From the NCBI GenBank assembly GCA_009787835.1, contig WQSN01000003.1:1-64000 (forward strand): DNA of 64,000 bases. Direction: 5' to 3'. Origin of the DNA: Treponema sp. Lineage in GTDB: Bacteria > Spirochaetota > Spirochaetia > Treponematales > Breznakiellaceae. Every line of letters begins with the position of its first letter. The first letter of the stretch is position 1. This document shows, one piece after another, positions 1-9,400 of this stretch. A model generated the notes under the pieces. It was not told where the DNA came from. It saw only the letters and a list, made by a program, of their open reading frames with translations, and searched no databases. A program made the translations under genes and the position numbers.

Positions 1-45
1 TACCGAACCAGCAACGCTAATTCTTTACAGGGTAAGTATTTACGC

Positions 46-74
46 TTGACCTCATTTTTTAAAATGAGTAAAAT
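46..74 (+). promoter_or_regulatory. Sigma70-type promoter with a palindrome between the boxes
   Basis: A TTGACC box (46-51) and a TAAAAT box (69-74) are separated by 17 nt. The inverted repeat CTCATTTT/AAAATGAG (51-68) fills almost the whole spacer, so a repressor bound there would block RNA polymerase. The next gene in this direction is the M48 protease at 276. The promoter assignment is inferred from consensus only. Confidence 0.5.
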
Positions 75-81
75 GTGCAAT

Positions 82-114
82 GTTCCAAAACTCGGTTAGT
101 TTTGTCACAACCTC
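82..114. repeat. Imperfect hairpin repeat, copy 1
   Basis: GTTCCAAAACT (82-92) is followed after five bases by AGTTTTG, then ACAACCTC. It forms an imperfect hairpin and shares both arms and the trailing CCTC with the better-preserved copy at 161-194. It may be a dispersed intergenic repeat of this genome. No T-tract follows, so it is not an obvious terminator. Confidence 0.45.
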
Positions 115-160
115 TTGAAAAAGCGGTCTAAAGCCCACTTTTTCATATAAATCTATGGTA

Positions 161-194
161 GCTGTTCCAAAAACTGAAGTTTTGGAACAGCCTC
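161..194. repeat. Near-perfect hairpin repeat, copy 2
   Basis: GCTGTTCCAAAA (161-172) and TTTTGGAACAGC (180-191) form a 12-bp perfect stem that extends by CT/AG around a bulged A. CCTC follows, as in the copy at 82-114. No T-run follows on either strand. The pair looks like one intergenic repeat family. The rest of 115-275 holds no gene I can support. Confidence 0.55.
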
Positions 195-240
195 AATTAT
201 TTTAGAAAGATATAATTTTATAAAATTAATGAATAAATAC

Positions 241-268
241 TTGTATTTTCCTCAAAAAGGTATATATT
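241..268 (+). promoter_or_regulatory. Possible gene-proximal promoter of the M48 protease
   Basis: TTGTAT (241-246), a 16-nt spacer and TATATT (263-268) end 7 nt before the ATG at 276. No Shine-Dalgarno sequence lies at the right distance from the ATG. If this promoter is used, the mRNA would be leaderless. It competes with the stronger-looking promoter at 46-74. Confidence 0.35.
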
Positions 269-275
269 ACCTATT

Positions 276-1649
276 ATGAGAAAGTATATATTTTTATTGG
301 TAATTCTATTTAGTGCCGGTTCGCTGGTTTTTTCCCAGACAGGGAATACGCGATATATTGCTGTACAAAGCGCGGATTTGAAATCTTCTACAGGTTTTTT
401 CGCCAGGGTGGTGGGAAGGCTTTCATTGGGAGACTCTGTTACATTGATCAGCGATGACGGCAGGTGGAGCAATGTCCGGTCGGGAAATATTACAGGCTGG
501 ATGCAATCAACAAATTTAAGTACACGCCGGATAATTGCGTCCGGTTCTTCTTCTGCCGGCGCAAGCGAAGTAGCTCTGGCGGGCAAGGGATTCTCTCCGG
601 CTACGGAACTGGAATATAAAAAGGAAGGACTCAATTTTACCGTGGTAGACAGCATGGAAAGGATGCTCGTGTCGGTAGATGAATTACAGCGTTTTATTAC
701 TGACGGCCGTCTGAACAGCGGAGACGCTCCCGCTGCTGCCAGCAGAACCAGTAATCCATTCGGATCATCTACCAGCAGCAGCAGTAATCCATTCGGCGCA
801 TCTTCGAGCAGCAGCAGCAATCCGTTTGGCGCGTCTTCGAGCAGCAGCAGTAATACGTTTGGAGCTGTCTCCGCCAGCAGTACCAGCAGCGCAGATGATG
901 AGTTCACTTTGGTAGATACTTACTACCTTGGACGCGCAGTCGCGGCTAATATTTTATCTACCTATAGGCCTTATACCCAAAATCAAAATATGCTCAATTA
1001 TTTAAACCGTATCTGTCAGACGCTGGTGATAAATTCATTCGGCCCTCCGACATATAGCGGTTATTTTGTAATGATACTGGACAACAATGATCCCTACGCT
1101 TTTGCGACCCCCGGCGGACACATTTTTATTTCCAGGGGACTGATACAGGCGATAACTTCCGAAGATATTTTGGCGGCGCTGATTGCCCATGAACTTTCGC
1201 ACATTATGTTAAAACACGGTGTTTCTCTTATAAGCGATATGAAGCTATACAATGAGATGTCAGCCATGGCAGATCAGGCGGCAGGTATGGCGGCGGGAAT
1301 GGCCGCCGCTGCCGGAAGGAATACAGCCGCCATCCAGCAGACATTGTCTTTCAGGGACTCTATATCAAAAATGGCAGAGACATTAATGGTAAGCGGATAC
1401 GCTCAGCCGCAGGAATTTGATGCGGATCGTGAAGCGATGTCGCTCCTCAGCAAAGCCGGTTATGATCCAAGAGCGCTTATAGATCTCTTAAGAATTTTAC
1501 AGCGGTTTCCAGGCGGGCAGAGGGGCGGACTTTTATCCACACATCCAAGCCCGGCGGATCGCATTGCCAATGCCGAAAGATATGCCGCAAGTTATTCAAG
1601 CACAAATACACGCCAGTCCCGCGTGTCCCGTTTTACCAACAGGCTTTAA
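276..1649 (+). CDS. Secreted SH3-domain M48 family zinc metalloprotease
   Basis: Probable periplasmic zinc endopeptidase of the M48 (Ste24/HtpX/BepA-like) family, 457 residues. The N-terminus is a signal peptide (hydrophobic residues 4-20). Residues about 25-90 resemble a bacterial SH3 domain, which in other proteins binds cell wall. A Ser-rich linker with SNPFGA repeats covers about 155-205, and the protease domain lies in the C-terminal half. Zinc ligands are visible: HELSH near residue 305 and the downstream glutamate of QEFDAD near 380. By family analogy it could act on envelope or misfolded outer-membrane proteins; the true substrate is unknown. A strong terminator follows at 1669, so ftsH downstream is a separate unit. 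The SH3 plus repeat-linker arrangement is unlike the TPR arrangement of BepA. Confidence 0.88.
   Translation: MRKYIFLLVILFSAGSLVFSQTGNTRYIAVQSADLKSSTGFFARVVGRLSLGDSVTLISDDGRWSNVRSGNITGWMQSTNLSTRRIIASGSSSAGASEVALAGKGFSPATELEYKKEGLNFTVVDSMERMLVSVDELQRFITDGRLNSGDAPAAASRTSNPFGSSTSSSSNPFGASSSSSSNPFGASSSSSSNTFGAVSASSTSSADDEFTLVDTYYLGRAVAANILSTYRPYTQNQNMLNYLNRICQTLVINSFGPPTYSGYFVMILDNNDPYAFATPGGHIFISRGLIQAITSEDILAALIAHELSHIMLKHGVSLISDMKLYNEMSAMADQAAGMAAGMAAAAGRNTAAIQQTLSFRDSISKMAETLMVSGYAQPQEFDADREAMSLLSKAGYDPRALIDLLRILQRFPGGQRGGLLSTHPSPADRIANAERYAASYSSTNTRQSRVSRFTNRL
750..866 (+). repeat. 33-bp in-frame tandem repeat coding a SNPFGA/poly-Ser linker
   Basis: Four diverging units encode SNPFG or SNTFG separated by runs of five or six serines, with a period of 11 codons (33 bp) for the last three. 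It lies between the SH3-like and protease domains of the M48 protein. Copy number could vary between strains by slippage. Confidence 0.75.
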
Positions 1650-1668
1650 ATTAATATTTTTATATGCA

Positions 1669-1704
1669 GGCGCGCCGGAACTGTTCCCGGCGCGCTTGTT
1701 TTTT
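1669..1704 (+). terminator. Intrinsic terminator after the M48 protease
   Basis: The arms GCGCGCCGG and CCGGCGCGC form a GC-rich stem around a short loop, followed by TTGTTTTTT. It lies just after the stop codon of the M48 gene and separates it from ftsH. Confidence 0.88.
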
Positions 1705-1719
1705 CATAATGTTCACTGC

Positions 1720-1748
1720 TTGATTATTAAAATACTTTAACTTATTAT
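1720..1748 (+). promoter_or_regulatory. Probable ftsH promoter giving a leaderless mRNA
   Basis: TTGATT (1720-1725), a 17-nt spacer and TATTAT (1743-1748) are followed by 7 nt and then the ftsH ATG. There is no Shine-Dalgarno sequence before that ATG. Transcription would start at or one base before the start codon. Confidence 0.5.
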
Positions 1749-1755
1749 TTAACTG

Positions 1756-3702
1756 ATGAGTGACAATTCCGGCGATAAAAAAAATAAGGGCGGACCGCAA
1801 TTTCCTTTTGGCGGACCTAATTTTCCCGATCTCAAGCCGTTTGGCGGATGGAAATTTCTGGTTATTTATATTGTTGTTATATTAATAGGGATAAGCCTTT
1901 TTAATTTTGTATTTCTAAACAGGGTAAACCCGGCTATAGACTTTTCCGAGTTTAAAGCCCGTATATCTTCAGGGGAAATAAAACGGGTTGAAATTACGGA
2001 CGCTTATTTTACCGGATACACCTCCAGTTCCAGACAACAGGCTCCAAGATCACGCATTGTCAGGGCGGCTCCTTACAGTTCGGCGCAGGAAAGGGTTTAC
2101 AGAACTGTTTCCATTTATGATCCTGAGTTCATCAGGCTGATGGATGATAAAAATGTCGCCTATGGCGCTGTCTCTCAGGAAGGCAATGCGATTCTCAATT
2201 TTATTTTTAGCTGGGTATTACCCATCGGTTTCTTTATTTTTATCTGGCGGTTTTTATTAAAACGTATCGGCAATATCGGCGGCAATGTGCTTTCCATTGG
2301 GCAAAACCGCGCTGTAATTGTCGCCGAGGGAGACATTATCACCCGCTTCAGCGATGTCGCAGGCGTAGATGAAGCAAAAGAAGAGCTTGTCGAAGTTGTG
2401 GATTTTTTGAAAAATCCGCAAAAATACAAGGAAATCGGCGGAAAAATTCCCAAGGGCGTATTGCTGGTAGGACCGCCAGGGACAGGTAAAACTCTCCTTG
2501 CGCGGGCAGTCGCCGGTGAAGCGGGAGTTTCATTTTTCCGCATGAGCGGCGCAGACTTTGTAGAAATGTTTGTCGGGGTTGGAGCCGCGCGCGTGCGTGA
2601 TCTGTTCAAACAGGCAAGAAGCAAAGCGCCCTGCATTATTTTTATTGATGAACTTGACGCTATCGGTAAAAGCAGGATCAACAATATAGCCGGCGGCAAT
2701 GATGAGCGCGAGCAAACGCTCAATCAGCTTCTTGTGGAAATGGACGGATTCGACGGCACAAGCGGCCTTATCATATTGGCAGCCACAAACCGCCCCGATG
2801 TGCTTGATCCAGCGCTTCTGCGTCCCGGCCGTTTTGACCGGCAGGTGCTTGTGGACAGGCCGGATCTCAAGGGCCGTGAGGCGATATTGTTCATTCATTC
2901 AAGACCTGTAAGACTCGATCCAACTGTAAATCTTGAAGCTGTCGCCCGTATAACATCCGGTTTCTCAGGAGCGGATCTCGCCAATATAGTAAACGAAGCC
3001 GCGCTTCTGGCTGTAAGAGCCGGACGGAAGATGGTTATTCAGCGCGACTTTGACGAAGCTATCGAAAAAACCATAGCGGGACTGCAAAAAAAGACAAGGG
3101 TTCTGAAGGATAAAGAAAGGCGTCTTACAGCCTACCACGAAGCGGGGCACGCCATGGTAGCCGCCTTTACACCTAACGCAGACCCGGTCCAGAAAATTTC
3201 CATAATTCCCCGAGGCTTCGCTCTGGGTTATACGCTGCAGCTGCCGCTGGAGGATCGCTATACCGTTACACGATCTGATCTTCTGGGGCGGATAGACATT
3301 CTGCTGGGCGGGCGTATCGCCGAAGAAATGATCTCGGGCGAATATTCCACAGGCGCGGCGAATGATCTGACCAAAGCGACCGATATTGCCCGTAAAATGA
3401 TCACGGATTACGGCATGAGCGACCGTTTCCGCAATGTCGCCCTAACATCCCGCGGCATGAGCATGACAGGCCAGGAACAGCGCGACCCGTCTTTTCAGCG
3501 TGAGTACGCCGAAAGCACTCAGCAGTATGTGGATGAAGAAATCGCCCGCATAATTGAAACAGAGTATGCAAAAGCCAAGGAGTTACTGCTTAACCGGCGC
3601 GATATTCTGGACAATGTTTCCGCCGCGCTGCTGGAAAAAGAAACCCTGGATGAAAAGGAATTCAAAGCCCTCCTGGGAGAAGGCATTTCCATAGAAGTGT
3701 AA
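1756..3702 (+). CDS. ftsH: ATP-dependent zinc metalloprotease FtsH
   Basis: Membrane-anchored AAA+ protease that degrades unassembled membrane proteins and short-lived regulators. The 648-residue protein has the full family layout: a cytoplasmic N-tail rich in Gly/Pro/Lys, a transmembrane helix at about 33-53, a short periplasmic domain, and a second helix at about 150-170. The AAA module has Walker A GPPGTGKT near residue 240, Walker [10 protein letters not shown] and the second region of homology with R-fingers. The zinc protease motif HEAGH is near 461. The start lacks a ribosome-binding site but follows a -10-like box by 7 nt, so it may be translated from a leaderless message. The gene ends 2 bp from the stop of a convergent regulator gene. 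Identification is secure. Confidence 0.97.
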   Translation: MSDNSGDKKNKGGPQFPFGGPNFPDLKPFGGWKFLVIYIVVILIGISLFNFVFLNRVNPAIDFSEFKARISSGEIKRVEITDAYFTGYTSSSRQQAPRSRIVRAAPYSSAQERVYRTVSIYDPEFIRLMDDKNVAYGAVSQEGNAILNFIFSWVLPIGFFIFIWRFLLKRIGNIGGNVLSIGQNRAVIVAEGDIITRFSDVAGVDEAKEELVEVVDFLKNPQKYKEIGGKIPKGVLLVGPPGTGKTLLARAVAGEAGVSFFRMSGADFVEMFVGVGAARVRDLFKQARSKAPCIIFIDELDAIGKSRINNIAGGNDEREQTLNQLLVEMDGFDGTSGLIILAATNRPDVLDPALLRPGRFDRQVLVDRPDLKGREAILFIHSRPVRLDPTVNLEAVARITSGFSGADLANIVNEAALLAVRAGRKMVIQRDFDEAIEKTIAGLQKKTRVLKDKERRLTAYHEAGHAMVAAFTPNADPVQKISIIPRGFALGYTLQLPLEDRYTVTRSDLLGRIDILLGGRIAEEMISGEYSTGAANDLTKATDIARKMITDYGMSDRFRNVALTSRGMSMTGQEQRDPSFQREYAESTQQYVDEEIARIIETEYAKAKELLLNRRDILDNVSAALLEKETLDEKEFKALLGEGISIEV

Positions 3703-3704
3703 GT

Positions 3705-4070
3705 TTATTTATTCTTTTTATCCCTGTACAAATATTGCTGAGTTAACTCATTTACGACCTTTTGCAGGGAATCGTTAAAATCCTTCACATAGATCATCAT
3801 ATCATTGTTTGCTGAACCTTCGGGAAGAAAAAATTGATATGGTTCAACGCCGAGGACTACAGAAAGTTTCGCCAGAGTTTTTGCGGACACTCCCTTTTTA
3901 CAGTTTTCAATATCATTTATAAAATTGTGGGTAAGGCCGGTGCTGAGAGCGAGGTTTAATTGTGAAATATTCTGCAAAGACCGCAGACGTTTAATATTGA
4001 TACTAATCAGTCTGTGAACATAATGTTCATCTATTTTATTTTTTACTGCCATTATTACATTTTCATTCAT
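3705..4070 (-). CDS. XRE-family helix-turn-helix DNA-binding protein
   Basis: Small (121 residues) probable transcriptional regulator. A Cro/C1-type helix-turn-helix covers about residues 20-75, with the usual SQLNLALSTGL and FINDIENCKKG recognition segments. The C-terminal 45 residues match nothing I recognise and end in a basic tail. It is co-directional with, and downstream of, the M15 peptidase gene, 117 bp away, and convergent with ftsH. No Shine-Dalgarno sequence precedes ATG 4070; the in-frame ATG at 4052 is an alternative start. The target genes cannot be read from the sequence. Confidence 0.8.
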   Translation of the reverse strand: MNENVIMAVKNKIDEHYVHRLISINIKRLRSLQNISQLNLALSTGLTHNFINDIENCKKGVSAKTLAKLSVVLGVEPYQFFLPEGSANNDMMIYVKDFNDSLQKVVNELTQQYLYRDKKNK

Positions 4071-4187
4071 TTAAATTTATTGGCAAATAACCGCAGGCAA
4101 TAATATTGGAGCCGTGGGTTTATATTAATATTTTTTTACGGGAAATAATGTTTATTTGGCGGGCGGCCAGTTATGAACAGACACAGA

Positions 4188-5153
4188 TTAGCGGCGTGTC
4201 TGGACGGGTATTCCGCTTAAAATCAGAATTTCGGGGCGGTATTCAAAGTGCATGGTGTCGAATAATGTCCATTTGCCGCCCCAGATAAATCCAAATGTTT
4301 CAAACGCTTTTATTACAGCGGCAGGCGGATGAAAGCGGTTGTTATATGAAATATTCCACCAGTCCGATCTTCTTTCGGCAGCCCAGAGCCAGTATGTTTC
4401 CCTGCCGCCCCATGACCTTGGAATTAGATCAACCGCCAATCCGTATGAATGATAGGAGCGGCTCTGGGTCTCCGCGATATTCCGCCACAGCCATCCTTCC
4501 AGCGTGTCAAGATTATTAATCCATGTCTGAACCTGCGGATCAGTTTTTGCGGCGGCGAGAATATGTTCCTCTACAAGCGATAGCTCTTCCAATATCATGT
4601 AATGAACCATTGTGGATTTTCCCAGAAAACGGATTGTTTTAACCCTCTCGTATGATTCATCGCGGTTATGCGCGCGCCAGAGATCATCAAAAAAATGAGA
4701 GGAACGCCGCGGCGGGTTGGTTCTTCTGTTATTTGTCATGTTTCTGTAACGGGATGATTCATCTGCGCTTGGCTCTCTCCATGGCGGCAGTTCAATCTGA
4801 TAATTGTAAAAGGGCTGCCCGCTGTAGTCCGCGGCATTTGATCGCAGCTCTTGCGGCAATATCCTTCCGTCTGCGTAGTAGTACCACTTGTCCCTGAGCA
4901 GGACTGCCCAATCGCCGTCCCGGAATTCCGCGTATTCAATCTGCTGCGGATACGCGGCAGCAAGGGCTTTCATTACCTGTTCCGCTCTGGAAGATTCCGG
5001 CGCAGGCAAAAAAGCGATGGTATTACCAGTCTCATTATTTAATTCAGGAATCACAGGATCGATGTTAGCCGCATTCTCCTGATTCCCGAGGGCGAATATA
5101 TTTCCGTTTATAAATATCAATAAAAAAAACAAAAGTTTTAAAATTCTGTTCAC
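4188..5153 (-). CDS. Secreted M15 family D,D/L,D-carboxypeptidase-like protein
   Basis: Probable periplasmic peptidoglycan peptidase of 321 residues. A signal peptide covers about the first 22 residues. The C-terminal third has the zinc-site pattern of the M15 (VanY/DacB-like) family: SYHSYGLAVDLIP supplies the His and Asp ligands, and MHFEYRPE supplies the catalytic and last-ligand segment. The N-terminal half is poorly conserved. I chose the GTG at 5153 because the signal peptide needs it. A TTGCTA-17-TATAGT promoter on this strand ends 7 nt before it, and no ribosome-binding site is present. The gene is divergent from the FliG paralogue with only about 57 bp between starts, so both promoters overlap. 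The exact bond cleaved is not predictable. Confidence 0.82.
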   Translation of the reverse strand: MNRILKLLFFLLIFINGNIFALGNQENAANIDPVIPELNNETGNTIAFLPAPESSRAEQVMKALAAAYPQQIEYAEFRDGDWAVLLRDKWYYYADGRILPQELRSNAADYSGQPFYNYQIELPPWREPSADESSRYRNMTNNRRTNPPRRSSHFFDDLWRAHNRDESYERVKTIRFLGKSTMVHYMILEELSLVEEHILAAAKTDPQVQTWINNLDTLEGWLWRNIAETQSRSYHSYGLAVDLIPRSWGGRETYWLWAAERRSDWWNISYNNRFHPPAAVIKAFETFGFIWGGKWTLFDTMHFEYRPEILILSGIPVQTRR

Positions 5154-5210
5154 TTCGATAACTATACAACCTATCTATCAATTTAGCAATAATTGGAATA
5201 CAATATCAGA

Positions 5211-6428
5211 ATGGGGAATTTAATGCGGCATGGTTTGGATATGTATAAAAAGACCATTAATAATAACAATCAGGAGAATGAAACGCAGCCTGAATCCATA
5301 CCGCCTGAAAAAATAATGAAAACTGATAGCCGCATCAATATTAGTTCCATGGATAAATCCGCAGAAAAATTAATAAAAACTGTTAAATACAGGGAAGGCG
5401 AAAATAAAAAACCTATAGATGAATCAAAAGAATCCAAATACAGGCGTATTGCGAAATTTCTTATACTTATCGGCAGCGATCAGGCCGCGGATATTCTTGC
5501 GCAGCTTGATCCCGAACAGGTTGAAAAAATATCCAGGGAAATCGCTTTTGTAAAAACCATAAAACCGGAAGAAGGCAGGGCGATATTTGAAGAATTTCAT
5601 TTGCTTTTTTCGGGACAATACCGGTATTCAGGCGTTTCACACGGCGGCGTTGAAACGGCGCGCCGTATTCTTTACGCCGCCAAAGGACCTGAAAAAGGTG
5701 AAGCTCTTCTTAACAAGGCGGTTCCCCAGACAAAAGACAATCTTTTCAGTTTTCTGGAAGAATTTTCCCCTGAACAGATTGCGATGCTCCTGAAAACTGA
5801 ATCCGCGCAAACAGCGGCGATGCTTCTATCAAGATTGTCGCCGAAACTATCCGCGGGCACTCTAAACAATCTTCCGCCTGATATAAAACCTGAAGTTTTA
5901 AAACGCATCGCGCATCAGGGGAAAATTTCACCTGATGTGCTTGAACAGGTTTCCGCCGCGTTAAGGGAAAAAGTCAGGCATATTTCTGGCAGGGCGAAGG
6001 ATTTGGAAATCAACGGAATGCAGACATTAGCTGCAATTCTGAAACACGGCGACTTTGCTTTCGGCGACAGGCTTATCAATGAACTTGAAGAGACTATTCC
6101 GGATATAGGCAGAGACTTAAAGGAGAAACTGTATACTCTTGATGATGTTATTGACACCATCGACAGGCCCATACAGGATAAACTCGCGGGAATGTCAGAA
6201 TATGATATCGCGGTTTTATTGAAGGGCAGAAAACGTGAGTTCTGCGAAAAAATTCTGTCATGCGTATCAGCCGGACGCAGGCAGATAATACGCCAGGAAT
6301 CTGAGATTATTGGCGCGGTGCCAAAACGCGAATGCGACGCCGTAGCCAGTGATTTTCTTTCATGGTTCAGGCTTGCCCGCGAAAACGGGGATATTATACT
6401 TTACAGCGACAAGGATGTAATTTTATGA
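5211..6428 (+). CDS. FliG paralogue (FliG1-like flagellar motor switch protein)
   Basis: Related to the C-ring protein FliG. The body aligns with FliG-N, FliG-M and FliG-C: the IGSDQAADILAQLDPEQVEKI opening, a middle armadillo segment, and the C-terminal LYTLDD..IDRPIQ..LLKGR segment. It has an N-terminal extension of about 70 polar residues that ordinary FliG lacks. The usual EHPQ signature of the middle domain reads ESAQ and the GG hinge reads NG. It sits outside any fliF-fliH-fliI cluster. Spirochaetes are known to carry two FliG proteins, and this fits the divergent FliG1. ATG 5211 is preceded by TACAAT plus 6 nt; a TTG at 5193 is the longer alternative. Its stop overlaps the next start (ATGA), so it is probably cotranscribed with the M16 protease. 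Confidence 0.82.
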   Translation: MGNLMRHGLDMYKKTINNNNQENETQPESIPPEKIMKTDSRINISSMDKSAEKLIKTVKYREGENKKPIDESKESKYRRIAKFLILIGSDQAADILAQLDPEQVEKISREIAFVKTIKPEEGRAIFEEFHLLFSGQYRYSGVSHGGVETARRILYAAKGPEKGEALLNKAVPQTKDNLFSFLEEFSPEQIAMLLKTESAQTAAMLLSRLSPKLSAGTLNNLPPDIKPEVLKRIAHQGKISPDVLEQVSAALREKVRHISGRAKDLEINGMQTLAAILKHGDFAFGDRLINELEETIPDIGRDLKEKLYTLDDVIDTIDRPIQDKLAGMSEYDIAVLLKGRKREFCEKILSCVSAGRRQIIRQESEIIGAVPKRECDAVASDFLSWFRLARENGDIILYSDKDVIL

Positions 6429-9400
6429 ACAATGTATCACCAGACGGAAAAACTACCGTTAAAACAAATTTAGTTAAAGGACAGGTTCTGGACAGCGGGT
6501 TTGTTGTTCTGGATACGGTTGATTTGGACGAGATGAACGCGGCCGGTATCTGGGCAAAACACGAGAAAAGCGGCGTTGAGGTTTTTCATGTGCTCAATGA
6601 TGATGCAGAAAATCTTTTTACATTCGCCTTCGCCACTTATCCGCAGGACAATTGCGGCGCGCCGCATATTCTGGAGCATTCCGTTCTTTGCGGATCAGAG
6701 CGTTATCCGCTAAAAGATGCGTTTATAGTTCTCGCGCAGGGGAGCCTTCAGACTTTTTTAAACGCGGTTACCTTTCCCGATAAAACCGTGTACCCGGCAA
6801 GTTCCATAAATGAGCATGATTATTTCAATTTAATGTCTGTGTACGGCGAGGCGGTTTTCAGACCGCTCATTCCCGAATGGACATTTATGCAGGAAGGGCA
6901 CAGGCTGGAATATTCCAAAGATAATAAACTTTCCTGTACAGGCGTAGTTTACAATGAAATGAAAGGCGCCTATTCATCTCTGGATACCTATGCCGGTCTT
7001 TGGTCGGTAAAGGCGGTTATGCCGGGCACTCCCTATGCGTTTGAAGCCGGAGGCGATCCGCAGGAAATCCCAAATTTAACCTGGGAAGGTTTAAAGGAAT
7101 TTCACCGCGGCCGTTATTCTCCCGCGAACTGCAGGATCTTTCTGGCGGGTAACATTGCCACTGAAAAACAGCTGTCGTTTTTAAATGAACAGTTTTTCTC
7201 GCAGCTTGCGGGAGGAGTGGCTTGCGAACCTGTTAATAAAACTCAGCGCTGGAAAGAACCCAGAAAATTCAATGTCCCGTGTCCCGCCGGGAGCGAACGG
7301 AAATCAACAATTTTTCTTTCATGGCTGTGCTGCGACATTACGGACAATGATGAAGTGATCGCGTTATCTGCATTAACAGAAATCCTTTTGGGGCATGACG
7401 GATCTCCCTTAACTCGGACGCTCATTGAATCCGGTCTTGGAGAGGATATAACGCCTGTATCGGGGCTGGAAAGCGAAATCCGCGAATCATTGTTTGTGGC
7501 CGGTTTAAAGGGAGTAGGCGGCGAAGGGATGGGGCAGGCCGTAGAAGATCTTTTAATGGGAGAGCTGCGCCGCCTTGCAAGCGAAGGAATCCCCAAAGAA
7601 GAAATTGAAGCGGCTCTTTTATCAATGGAATTTTCACAGAGGGAGATCCGGCGCGCGGGCGGCCCTTTCTCGCTTGTCTGGATGCGCCGTTCATTGCGTT
7701 CATGGCTGCACGGAAGCAGTCCATGGGAAGGTTTACTGCTGAAACCCGCTATGGCAAAAATAAAGGAAAAACTTGCATCGGATAATAAATACTTTGAATC
7801 GCTCATTGAAAAATATTTACTGGACAATCCTCATCGCGCGCTGGTTATACTGGAGCCGAAAGAGGGTTATCTGAAAAAACAGGATGAGCTTTTATCGCGC
7901 TCGCTCGCAGATACGGAAACAAATTTAAATGAAGACGGACGGCGGCAAATCGCGGAAAAATCCAAAGCGCTGGAAAAAATTCAAAGCGAAGCGGACAGCC
8001 CCGAAGCGTTAGCTGCCATTCCACATCTTTCGCGTAACGATCTTTCTACAGACGCGGAATTTGACAATATTCCGCGCCGCATGGAGGATTTAAACGGAGT
8101 GCCGGCCCTGTACCATGAACTTTACACTAACGGCATTACATACGCTGATATGGCTTTCCCTGTTGATACGCTCAATGGCGAAGATTACCAGTGGCTTCCC
8201 TTTTTTTCCAGAGCGGTAATATCTGTGGGGCTTCCCGGGCTTGATTACGGAGAAGTGTCAAGCCTGCTTGCTCGGACTGCGGGCGGTTTTATCGCGCTCC
8301 TGCATGCGGGGTCGTCCGCACCCGGCACTGACCGTTATCTGCAAACCAAGTCCGGTTCCCGCGATTTGGCGGGCAGGGACTGGATTATTTACCGCATAAA
8401 ATGCCTTGATGAAAAAATCGCGCCGTCGCTGGATTTGGCACTGCGCCTGATCTGTGAAGCAGATTTTTCCGATCACCGCCGCATAAACGATCTTGTTTTT
8501 GAGATGAAAAATGAATTGGATTCCAGCCTCGCTCCGATGGGACACATGTACGCGTCAGGCAGGGCCGGACGGTTAAATTCACGCACGAAAAAAATTGAAG
8601 AAACATGGTGCGGTCTGTCTCAGCTTGAATTTGTGCACCGCATGGCAAAAATGGAAACAGTTGAAATAGCCGCGAGACTTAAATATTTACGGGATAAAAT
8701 TTCCGGTTCGGGGCTTATCGCGAACCTGACAGGATACTCTCTTGAAACAGCGGCAGAGGAACTATCGAAAAGATTCAGCAGATTCGGCTCTCCTGCGCCG
8801 CGCTCTTCTGTTATTGAAGGCGAAAACGCCGCCTGCGAAGTACGCTCCGAGGTTTACGCTTCTCCGTCACTGCAGGTAGGTTTTGCCGCTCTTTCCCTGA
8901 ACGCCGCGTCTTTTGACACAACCGGTCAAATAGCGGAAATGGTTTTAACGCATCAGCTTTCCACAGGAGCGTTATGGGAAGATATCCGCATGAAGGGCGG
9001 AGCGTACGGCGCTTTCATAAACAGCGACAGCCTGGAAAACACCGTCTCTTTCGCCACCTACCGCGATCCCAATCCTATGCGTTCGTTAGGTGTAATTTCT
9101 TCCATATTAAAAAACAGTTCGCTGAACTGCCTGCAGCCGGATTACAATGAAGATTACCTTGTTAAATCAATCATCGGCTGTTACTCGAAAGAAATAAGAC
9201 CCAGGACAAGCGCAGAAAACGGCCTTATTGATTTTTACCGGTTCCTCTACGGTATCGAAGACAGTTACCGGAAAAGAAAACTGAAACGCCTTGTCTCGTT
9301 AACAAGCGCGGATATGGAAGCCGCTTTTGCCTCTCTTGGCTCAAGACCCGCCATCGGAAAAGTCATTATCGCAGGCATGGAAAACGCCGAACAGGCGGCA

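Noticed and set aside
218-907. Minus-strand Leu-rich reading frame opposite the M48 protease
   Set aside because: It is the antisense reading of the Ser-rich tandem repeat; no ribosome-binding site, no domain, and the plus strand has intact catalytic motifs.
7243-7827. 194-codon minus-strand frame opposite the M16 protease
   Set aside because: Ser/Pro-rich composition typical of antisense frames; the sense gene is intact there.
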